Positions 1 through 4,590 of a stretch of 5,666 nt of DNA are shown here, in pieces. The notes under the pieces were generated by a model, which saw only the letters and a program-made list of their open reading frames with translations, was not told the DNA's origin and made no database searches. Position numbers and translations under genes: made by a program. The DNA is from a bacterium (GTDB taxonomy: Bacteria > BMS3Abin14). How positions within the stretch are numbered: position 1 is the first letter of the stretch; each line of letters begins with the position of its first letter. The DNA is taken from contig JALHUC010000095.1 of NCBI GenBank assembly GCA_022865845.1, forward strand, positions 1 to 5,666, given 5' to 3'.

Positions 1-1
1 T

Positions 2-1345
2 CATATGCTGGATATCCTCAGGCCGGACATGATGGCAGTCTCAGGGGATTTCCGTAAGATAGCCCTCATAGTCATCCTGCTCAGAGCAGGCCTTGAGCTG
101 CGAAGGGACACTCTTCACAAGGTGGGACCCTACGCTGTAACCATGAGCGCCGTTCCCGCTATATTCGAGATCGCGGCAATCACCCTTCTTGCTCCCCCTC
201 TTCTCGGGCTCTCCTGGCTGGAGGCGGCTATCCTGGGGAGCATCCTCGGCGCCGTTTCCCCTGCCGTTGTCGTCCCCCTCATGATCGATTTCATGGAAAG
301 GGGCAAGGGCGCGGAAAAGGGAATCCCCACCCTCATTCTGGGGGCGTCGGCAATTGACGATGTATTTGTAATTGTCATCTTCACAGTACTCCTGGGGATG
401 TACGGTGGTGGACCGGTCAACTGGGTATGGCAGGCCCTTTCCGTTCCCATTTCAATTGTCCTTGGAATCCTTCTCGGTTTGGCGGTCGGTTATCTGCTCT
501 ACCGGCTTTTTCGCCGCTACGATTTTAAACCTCCACGAAGAACGATCATCCTTATGGGGGTTGCCATTCTCCTTACATGGGTGGAGGATATTCTTCACGG
601 CATCGTCCCGATCTCCGCACTTCTCGGCGTCATGGCCATCGGCTTCATACTCCTTGAAAAGCAGGAGGCAATCGCACACATCATCTCCACAAAGCTCAAA
701 CGCCTGTGGGTGTTTGCAGAACTTCTGCTTTTTGTTCTGGTGGGAGCTCAGGTGAACATAAAGGTCGCCTGGGAGGCTGGTCTTGCCGGGGGTCTACTGA
801 TCCTGGCAGGTCTTGCTGCCCGAAGTGTGGGAACCTGGATATCTCTCATTGGCAGTGGGCTTGATGCCAGGGAAAAGCTGTTCGCCGTTGTCGCCTATAT
901 CCCCAAGGCCACCGTGCAGGCGGCCATCGGGGCCATCCCTCTCGCCGCTGGGCTTCCCGGTGGTGAGATCATCCTGGCCGTAGCTGTCCTCTCCATCCTT
1001 ATCACAGCGCCCGCCGGAGCCATCGGCATCAAGTTCCTGGGGGAACGGATCCTTAAAGAGAGCAAACGTTCACCCTACAGCTTCAAGGAGCTGCGTCAAA
1101 AGCTGGGTCTTCCCCGTGTGGGTGAGCGTATTTTGGAAAACGCTACCGGCCATATGTGGAAGGTCATCGAGGAGAAAGAATCCTGGCACGAATCGGGGTC
1201 CGGCGACCCGATACCGGCCATCGTTCTGAGGATATGGGAAACAGGTGATGAAACGGCAATCGGCAGCGGTCCCACACGGTATTTGAAATACACACCTTTG
1301 GAGGAACCCTTCGGGAAGAAATGGGAGGTAGTGTATGGGAAATAA
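2..1345 (+). CDS. Cation:proton antiporter (CPA/NhaP-like), N-terminus outside the window
   Basis: Inner-membrane monovalent cation/H+ exchanger, probably Na+/H+ or K+/H+, acting in pH and ion homeostasis. The reading frame is open to the left edge. The first visible residues (LDILRPDMMAVSGDFRKIAL) match the region after the first helix of this family, so about 50-60 residues are probably missing and the ATG at 5 is not the real start. Counting from that Met, I see many hydrophobic helices to about residue 345, SPAVVVPL at 85-92 (helix crossover region), AIDD at 116-119 with the paired Asp118/Asp119 typical of ion-binding sites in electrogenic exchangers, LLFVLVGAQV at 241-250, Arg273, and IPKATVQAAIG at 299-309 with a conserved-looking Lys301. 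About 100 hydrophilic residues follow the last helix (346-446), probably a cytoplasmic tail. The stop is TAA. Family assignment is strong; which ion is moved cannot be told. Confidence 0.92.
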   Translation, partial: HMLDILRPDMMAVSGDFRKIALIVILLRAGLELRRDTLHKVGPYAVTMSAVPAIFEIAAITLLAPPLLGLSWLEAAILGSILGAVSPAVVVPLMIDFMERGKGAEKGIPTLILGASAIDDVFVIVIFTVLLGMYGGGPVNWVWQALSVPISIVLGILLGLAVGYLLYRLFRRYDFKPPRRTIILMGVAILLTWVEDILHGIVPISALLGVMAIGFILLEKQEAIAHIISTKLKRLWVFAELLLFVLVGAQVNIKVAWEAGLAGGLLILAGLAARSVGTWISLIGSGLDAREKLFAVVAYIPKATVQAAIGAIPLAAGLPGGEIILAVAVLSILITAPAGAIGIKFLGERILKESKRSPYSFKELRQKLGLPRVGERILENATGHMWKVIEEKESWHESGSGDPIPAIVLRIWETGDETAIGSGPTRYLKYTPLEEPFGKKWEVVYGK

Positions 1346-1363
1346 CGGAAAACAACCAGAATG

Positions 1364-1384
1364 TAGAACACAGAACACAGAACG
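1364..1384. repeat. Three tandem 7-bp units (CAGAACA-like)
   Basis: Three consecutive heptamers read TAGAACA, CAGAACA and CAGAACG, just after the antiporter stop. A short hairpin follows at once: CAGGA (1385-1389), loop GAAAA, TCCTG (1395-1399). A 12-bp perfect palindrome, GGTTTTAAAACC, lies at 1404-1415. The heptamers resemble the word-like repeats in the 3903-4589 spacer. The hairpin has no T-run directly after it and is a poor terminator candidate. Confidence 0.6.
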
Positions 1385-1444
1385 CAGGAGAAAATCCTGA
1401 ATTGGTTTTAAAACCTGAGAATCTAAGACCCCGGGGGATGCCGA

Positions 1445-1807
1445 ATGGATAGGAAAGCAAAGATCAGAGAATATAAAAATACACCCCTTCCCATGGGTAT
1501 CTTCCAAATAATAAACAAGGCAAACGGAAAGATGTTAATCGGATCGAGTGTTAATTTGCCTGCAATACTTAATCGCAGCAAAGCTGAGCTCAAAATGGGT
1601 AGTCACCGAAATGCAGGTTTGCAAAAAGAATGGAAACAGTTTGGTCACGAGAATTTCGAATTCCATGAACTGGAGATACTTGAACCGGCAGATGACCCAA
1701 CCTACAACCCATCTGAAGACCTTAAAGTTCTTGAAAAGCTCTGGATCGAGAAGCTGACTCCCTTTGGTGACAGGGGCTATAACAAGCCGCCAAAGGCGGA
1801 TGCCTGA
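1445..1807 (+). CDS. GIY-YIG nuclease family protein, motif-divergent
   Basis: A 120-residue stand-alone GIY-YIG-like domain with no extra DNA-binding region. The ATG has a good Shine-Dalgarno sequence (GGGGGA, 1433-1438, 6-nt spacer). Two-strand motif: MGIFQI at 17-22 takes the GIY place with Phe20 for Tyr, and KMLIGSS at 29-35 takes the YIG place with Leu31 for Tyr. Arg44 (ILNRSKAEL) fits the catalytic Arg. The segment MGSHRNAGLQKEW (51-63) is typical of this subgroup. Glu97, in LEKLWIEKL, is a candidate for the metal-binding Glu. The C-terminal PFGDRGYN (106-113) also matches small family members as I remember them. I recall close relatives with GVF/GIF-type motifs in many bacteria, so the altered tyrosines may be a subgroup trait rather than decay; the role of that subgroup is unclear to me. 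GC is about 43% by hand count, well below both neighbours, which suggests a different origin. It follows the antiporter by about 100 bp of repeat DNA and is probably transcribed separately. Confidence 0.85.
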   Translation: MDRKAKIREYKNTPLPMGIFQIINKANGKMLIGSSVNLPAILNRSKAELKMGSHRNAGLQKEWKQFGHENFEFHELEILEPADDPTYNPSEDLKVLEKLWIEKLTPFGDRGYNKPPKADA

Positions 1808-1884
1808 CAACAGATTTCAGGGAACTGGCAGAGGGGACTGGTGCCAAGACCAGGTACCAGGAGCTGCTCTTCAGCCACAACACA

Positions 1885-1903
1885 CCCTTCGGCAAGCTCA
1901 GGG
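1885..1903. repeat. REP-like palindromic word
   Basis: CCCTTCGGCAAGCTCAGGG is an imperfect palindrome (CCCT...AGGG ends around AGCT). It differs little from the TTCGACAAGCTCAGG-type word that I recall as widely scattered between genes in many bacterial genomes. It lies in the geneless stretch between the GIY-YIG gene and the MFS remnant. The comparison is from memory, and only one copy is seen here. Confidence 0.5.
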
Positions 1904-1925
1904 CGGCGGCCTGACCCCTGGAAGT

Positions 1926-2126
1926 TCCGTCGGCATGATCTACGGCATAGTCCCCACCATCATGGCCCTGTACCTGAAGCTGAACGCAATATCCATGGTT
2001 TACTACTTCACCCCCTTCACCGCGGCCCTTTTTACCGGGCGTTTCGTGGTCATGAGGCTTTTGGAGCGTTTCCCGCGAAAACTGCTGGTAACGGCCGGTT
2101 TTCTCCAGAGCTCTTTCCCCGGATAA
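1926..2126 (+). pseudogene. Remnant of an MFS transporter (about two helices)
   Basis: In the frame ending with the TAA at 2124-2126, residues from about 1932 read GMIYGIVPTIMALYLK, then FTPFTAALFTGRFV, then RLLERFPRKLLVTAGF. This is the pattern of two membrane helices followed by the basic loop between helices of a Major Facilitator Superfamily protein, most like the start of the second half (helices 7-8) of a drug-efflux-type member. Nothing upstream in the frame is MFS-like: it runs through the palindromic word at 1885-1903 and then into the GIY-YIG gene in another phase. Downstream, similarity seems to stop near 2103, before the stop codon. A full MFS protein has about 400 residues; only about 60 remain. 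There is no convincing ribosome binding site at the internal ATG (1935). I read it as a gene fragment left by deletion. The alternative, a real two-helix small membrane protein, is less likely. Confidence 0.55.
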
Positions 2127-2132
2127 CGATAC

Positions 2133-2189
2133 CCCGGTTCGTTCCCTAGGAACAAATTCCCCCTGTTTTACCCTCACGCTGTAACCGGG
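2133..2189. repeat. Inverted repeat CCCGGTT/AACCGGG enclosing a second hairpin
   Basis: CCCGGTT (2133-2139) is the exact reverse complement of AACCGGG (2183-2189). Between them lies GTTCCCTAGGAAC (2141-2153), itself an inverted repeat with arms GTTCC/GGAAC around CTA. The two together would give a closing stem with an internal hairpin and about 29 unpaired bases. No T-run follows either arm set, so it is not a standard terminator. It could be an RNA structure, a protein-binding site or an old mobile-element end. Confidence 0.45.
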
Positions 2190-2334
2190 CGCATTAAACC
2201 TTTCCCATCTCAAAGTGTCTGTATATGTACTGGGCGTGGATAAGCCATGTCCTTTGTGCCGAAAGCTCCGGAAGGAGAAGCAGAAGGGGGTGGGGTTGTC
2301 CAACTATATAAGTGTCCTGGAAGTGGAGTTTAGA

Positions 2335-2370
2335 GGTGTTCCGCGGGATTGCCCGGGTTCCGTGAACACC
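2335..2370. repeat. Inverted repeat GGTGTTC/GAACACC in the leader of the small gene
   Basis: GGTGTTC (2335-2341) pairs perfectly with GAACACC (2364-2370). Inside the 22-nt loop, CGGG (2344-2347) can pair with CCCG (2352-2355). The structure ends about 30 bp before the ribosome binding site of the gene at 2413, so it could be an operator or a 5' leader stem-loop. No known riboswitch class is recognised. Confidence 0.45.
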
Positions 2371-2412
2371 CGCGTACGTAACTGCAGCGTTTAGAGGGTG
2401 GGGAGGTATAAA

Positions 2413-2691
2413 ATGAAAAGGACAAATGGGCAGTACTGGATCAGCGTGTTTGTAGTAATGGTTGCGGTAATGGCACTCATGCTTCCGGCGGCGGCTTTTT
2501 CAGACGGCCAGGATAAACTTCAAATTAAAGCTCAAGATCAGTTGAAGGACGGGAGCTGTCGGGACGACGCTCTGGCCACCTCCGTGGCGGATATGGGCGA
2601 CCAGACCCAGGACCGGTTGCAGGATGGTAGCTGTGACGATGACTGTGACGGCGACCAGGACCAGGACAGGGAACGCAAAAACTGGGAGTGA
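2413..2691 (+). CDS. Small exported Asp-rich protein with two DGSC repeats
   Basis: A 92-residue hypothetical protein. I chose the ATG at 2413 over the in-frame GTG at 2398 because GGGGAGG (2400-2406) stands 6 nt before it and the signal peptide then begins properly with MKR. Residues 1-30 form a Sec-type signal: a basic start, a hydrophobic core at about 10-25 (SVFVVMVAVMALML), and a likely cleavage after AAA (28) or AFS (30). The mature chain of about 62 residues has about 17 Asp and 2 Glu against 8 Lys/Arg, so it is strongly acidic. Two copies of one motif stand 25 residues apart: QDQLKDGSCRDD (41-52) and QDRLQDGSCDDD (66-77). There are three Cys (49, 74, 78). The end is very polar (DCDGDQDQDRERKNWE). 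The Asp clusters could bind divalent metal, which is only inference. I recall short exported proteins with similar QDRL...DGSC repeats in deltaproteobacterial genomes but know no function. It stands alone, with its own terminator. Confidence 0.75.
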   Translation: MKRTNGQYWISVFVVMVAVMALMLPAAAFSDGQDKLQIKAQDQLKDGSCRDDALATSVADMGDQTQDRLQDGSCDDDCDGDQDQDRERKNWE

Positions 2692-2758
2692 TAGGTCAGA
2701 ATTGACTGCTCGCGTTTCGCCGCCGGATTACACGGCGATTTGCGGTTGAGCGGTATTT

Positions 2759-2793
2759 GAAGGCGGTGCCCAGCGGGCTCCGCCTTCTTTCTT
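2759..2793 (+). terminator. Intrinsic terminator with nested stem
   Basis: GAAGGCGG (2759-2766) pairs perfectly with CCGCCTTC (2780-2787). After one T/T mismatch, the stem continues with GCCC (2768-2771) against GGGC (2775-2778) around an AGC loop. TTTCTT (2788-2793) follows. The T-run is on the + strand only, so it should end transcripts of the small gene at 2413-2691 before they enter the convergent transporter gene. A weaker stem (TCGCCG 2717-2722 with CGGCGA 2733-2738) lies between the stop codon and this terminator. Confidence 0.8.
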
Positions 2794-2801
2794 AGGCTCT
2801 G

Positions 2802-3902
2802 TTAGTAAGCCTTCCTCTCCATCATACGGTGCGCCGCGATCCCTGCCAGGAAGCCGAGGGCCATGTTGCCCATGACCGAAACCAGTACGGTGACGGCAGC
2901 CGGCACGATCTGTCTGCTGCCCGAAAGGTCTCCCGCGAACCGCACCATCTCGATGCCGACCATGAACATCATGGCTCCGATTATGGCTTGGGGAAAAAGG
3001 GCGAGGAGGGTCGCGATGGAACCGGCAAAGAAAATCCCCGCCAGGATCTCGATGGTTCCTTCGATGATGTTCGCACCGCCTGTCCGGGCGCCAAAGTAGT
3101 ACTGCCCCGCCAGGCCGCCGGCCCCATGGCACATGGGCATACCCCCGAAGAAGGGGGAGACGAGGTTCATGATCCCCATGTTCAGCGCAAGCTTGTTTTC
3201 TGCTACCGGCCGGTCGGGCCAGTACTGGGATATGAGGGCGGAGGTGGCGATGACGGCGTTGGTGACGGTGAGGGGGATCTGGGCGAACCCGGCCCGTACC
3301 ATGCTGTTCCATATCTCGGAAGGTGAAAAGGTTGTCAGCGCCGGCAGGCTGATCCCGGCGCTGCTGACACTTGACAGGTCCCCCCTTGCCCACATGATGG
3401 CACACCCCATGGCCATCAAGACCAGGGCGGCTGGAAAGTACCGGCTTCGGCGAAACAAAACAACGACCAGCAGGGAAAGGGCTCCAAGTATCCACTGATG
3501 TCTGATCATCCCCAGGGCCTGGAAGCCGAGGAGGATCCCCAGGGAGACCTGGATGCCCCGGACCACGGACCTGGGAGTCAGGCGGGCGAAAAAGCGCATG
3601 GCGCCGGTGAGGGCGAGGACGGTCCAGATGAGGCCCATGGCAAAGGCCGACGCGTAGACCATCGACGGTGACCACACCTGGGCGATGGCCATGACAGCCA
3701 AGACCTTCATGGGCTCGATGGGCATGGGGAGGCGGTAAAGGACACCGGTAACAATGTTGGCCACGCCCATCATGACCAGAAGCCCGGCCGGGTCCATACC
3801 GCACACGGCGATGTACCCGACAGCCAGAGGTATGAGGGTGCCGAAGTCCCCCATGGACCCTGCCAGTTCCCGAAGGTTGAATTGGAAATCCCCGATGCGC
3901 AC
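2802..3902 (-). CDS. MOT1-type molybdate/sulfate transporter
   Basis: A 366-residue, almost wholly hydrophobic inner-membrane protein of the MOT1 family (putative sulfate/molybdate transporters, SulP-related fold), expected to take up an oxyanion such as molybdate or sulfate. Family motifs in order: NLRELAGSMGDFGTLIPLAV (9-28, with GDFGTLIPL at 18-26), PMPIEPMKVLA (59-69), IPLTVTNAVIATSAL (209-223), and FFGGMPMCHGAGGLAG (251-266) followed by YYFGARTGG. The second and last of these are the paired substrate-site segments of the two inverted halves. The length fits bacterial members. The start is GTG (3900-3902): the protein begins VRIGDFQFNLREL, where relatives also start, and AGGCGGG (3914-3908 on the minus strand) lies 5 nt upstream. 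The stop is TAA. There are no modABC or molybdenum-cofactor genes nearby, so molybdate cannot be told from sulfate. The gene converges on the small exported-protein gene, leaving 110 bp between stop codons. Confidence 0.93.
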   Translation of the reverse strand: MRIGDFQFNLRELAGSMGDFGTLIPLAVGYIAVCGMDPAGLLVMMGVANIVTGVLYRLPMPIEPMKVLAVMAIAQVWSPSMVYASAFAMGLIWTVLALTGAMRFFARLTPRSVVRGIQVSLGILLGFQALGMIRHQWILGALSLLVVVLFRRSRYFPAALVLMAMGCAIMWARGDLSSVSSAGISLPALTTFSPSEIWNSMVRAGFAQIPLTVTNAVIATSALISQYWPDRPVAENKLALNMGIMNLVSPFFGGMPMCHGAGGLAGQYYFGARTGGANIIEGTIEILAGIFFAGSIATLLALFPQAIIGAMMFMVGIEMVRFAGDLSGSRQIVPAAVTVLVSVMGNMALGFLAGIAAHRMMERKAY

Positions 3903-3996
3903 AGTTGCCCGCCTAACTAATGGGCCCGGAAGACCGAGCCCGAAGGGGAGAGGGCTGCGATTGAAGTTTCATGTTCCAGGTTTAAGATTTTACCCC

Positions 3997-4045
3997 CATC
4001 CCTTTTATCCCCTTCATCCCTGTTAAATTCAGCCCTTGTCGCTTT
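3997..4045. repeat. 49-bp direct repeat, copy 1
   Basis: Matches 4459-4507 at 46 of 49 positions (about 94%), exactly 462 bp apart, including an uninterrupted 25-bp identity. Its core words are TTTATCCCCTTCATCCC and CAGCCCTT. Weaker likeness continues to the right: CTTAGATTTA near 4071 matches CTTTAGATTTT near 4529. Confidence 0.9.
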
Positions 4046-4080
4046 TGCAGGAATTGCTGTTTCCCCCAGACTTAGATTTA

Positions 4081-4111
4081 CTTTGCGTAACTTTGCGTCC
4101 TTTGCGGTAAA
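4081..4111. repeat. Three-unit array of CTTTGCGT
   Basis: CTTTGCGT (4081-4088), AA, CTTTGCGT (4091-4098), C, CTTTGCGGT (4100-4108), then AAA. The unit lengths and spacers (2 nt, then 1 nt) are the same as in the array at 4165-4199, and both end in GCGGT followed by A residues. Confidence 0.85.
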
Positions 4112-4164
4112 TTAGCTTTCACCGCTTTTAAAGGAACTGCGCATTACCCCTGGATTCAGATCTC

Positions 4165-4199
4165 CTCCGCGTCCCTCCGCGTACTCCGCGGTAAAAAAA
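4165..4199. repeat. Three-unit array of CTCCGCGT
   Basis: CTCCGCGT (4165-4172), CC, CTCCGCGT (4175-4182), A, CTCCGCGGT (4184-4192), then seven A. It has the same layout as the array 84 bp upstream, with TT changed to CC in every unit. A lone further CTCCGCGT occurs at 4563-4570. Confidence 0.85.
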
Positions 4200-4275
4200 C
4201 ACTGCTTCTTCAGGAAATGAGATGGCTTCGCTTGGATAAATTCCAATCACCCCCACCTCGGTCCTCCCCCCTCAG

Positions 4276-4310
4276 CCGTCTTCGCATCAAGCTACGCCGT
4301 GCCAAGTAGG
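4276..4310. repeat. 35-bp repeat, copy 1 (80-bp spacing)
   Basis: Aligns without gaps to 4356-4390 at 28 of 35 positions. Shared words are CCGTCT, AGCTACG and CGTG.CAAG. It is rich in CTACG-type words and non-coding. Confidence 0.65.
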
Positions 4311-4355
4311 GGGAGGAAGAATTAGGAAGTTGGCTATTTTAGGGTTCGCGATGAC

Positions 4356-4390
4356 CCGTCTACGCTTTCAGCTACGACGTGGCAAGCAGG
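4356..4390. repeat. 35-bp repeat, copy 2 (80-bp spacing)
   Basis: Partner of 4276-4310, exactly 80 bp downstream, 28 of 35 positions identical. It runs directly into the ATTCCGGG inverted repeat at 4400-4431, so the two may be parts of one composite element. Confidence 0.65.
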
Positions 4391-4399
4391 CATGGCTGG

Positions 4400-4431
4400 A
4401 TTCCGGGTCCTGGCTACGCTCTGCCCGGAAT
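4400..4431. repeat. Inverted repeat ATTCCGGG/CCCGGAAT
   Basis: ATTCCGGG (4400-4407) and CCCGGAAT (4424-4431) are perfect 8-bp arms around a 16-nt loop. The phrase GGATTCCGGGTC...CCCGGAATGAC is, as I recall, a common dispersed intergenic palindrome in proteobacterial genomes. No T-run follows on either strand. Confidence 0.7.
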
Positions 4432-4458
4432 GACAAACGAGGATAAAGGAGTTTCCCT

Positions 4459-4507
4459 CATCCCCTTTATCCCCTTCATCCCTGTTAAATCCAGCCCTTT
4501 TCGCTTT
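4459..4507. repeat. 49-bp direct repeat, copy 2
   Basis: Second copy of the repeat at 3997-4045, with three substitutions and no gaps. After 4507 the copies diverge but keep a loosely similar tail for about 30 bp. Confidence 0.9.
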
Positions 4508-4570
4508 CTTCAGAAGTCGCGTTTCCAGCTTTAGATTTTGCTCTTTCGCCAAGTCGCCGTGTCTCCGCGT

Positions 4571-4590
4571 CGCCACGTCTGGCGGTTTTT
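4571..4590 (+). terminator. Possible weak terminator-like hairpin
   Basis: CGCCA (4571-4575), loop CGTC, TGGCG (4580-4584), then G and TTTTT (4586-4590). The form is that of an intrinsic terminator on the + strand, but no + strand gene lies upstream. The T-run also overlaps the last base of the acyltransferase stop codon. On the minus strand there is no T-run after the stem. It may be a chance product of the repeat words here. Confidence 0.3.

Larger units (their letters stand above)
2127..2412. other. Geneless spacer with inverted repeats before the small exported-protein gene
   Basis: No open frame here looks like a real protein on either strand. The spacer holds two inverted-repeat structures, listed separately (2133-2189 and 2335-2370), and a purine-rich run at about 2269-2296. 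The TATATA at 2305-2310 could be a -10 element, but no reasonable -35 stands upstream, so I do not call a promoter. The promoter of the gene at 2413 should lie in this stretch. Confidence 0.5.
3903..4589. other. Long non-coding spacer built of word-like repeats
   Basis: About 690 bp between two minus-strand genes with no believable coding frame. A 105-codon minus frame at 4334-4651 runs through the repeats and into the acyltransferase gene in another phase, and is rejected. The stretch is a patchwork of short phrases: a 49-bp repeat present twice, two arrays of CTTTGCGT/CTCCGCGT units, an 80-bp-spaced repeat pair, an ATTCCGGG hairpin, and a phrase near 4541-4585 made of TCGCC/CTCCGCG words. 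Phrases of this type (for example CTTTGCGTCCTTTGCGG) recur in many uncultured deltaproteobacterial and related genomes as I recall. Promoters for the transporter at 3902 should lie at the left end, but I see no clear one. Confidence 0.7.

Noticed and set aside
1070..1507. Minus-strand frames opposite the antiporter end (1070-1507, 1096-1371, 1164-1460)
   Set aside because: Low-complexity Cys/Phe/Ser-rich translations of the coding strand and the AGAACAC repeat; no ribosome binding sites or domains.
1722..2303. 193-codon minus-strand frame across the geneless stretch
   Set aside because: It crosses the end of the GIY-YIG gene, the palindromic word (giving the typical ALSLPKG junk peptide) and the MFS remnant; composition is not protein-like.
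2301..2312. TATATA as the -10 promoter of the small gene
   Set aside because: No -35-like hexamer at 15-19 bp upstream and no TG extension; left uncalled.
2728..3804. 358-codon minus-strand frame overlapping the transporter
   Set aside because: It is a shadow of the MOT1 gene in another phase: Arg/Gly/His/Pro-rich, no domain, while the other frame shows all family motifs.
4081..4199. CRISPR array
   Set aside because: Units are 8-9 bp with 1-2 bp spacers; there are no 25-40 bp repeats with unique spacers and no cas genes.
3997..4507. Insertion sequence with the 49-bp repeats as ends
   Set aside because: The copies are direct, not inverted, and there is no transposase frame between them.
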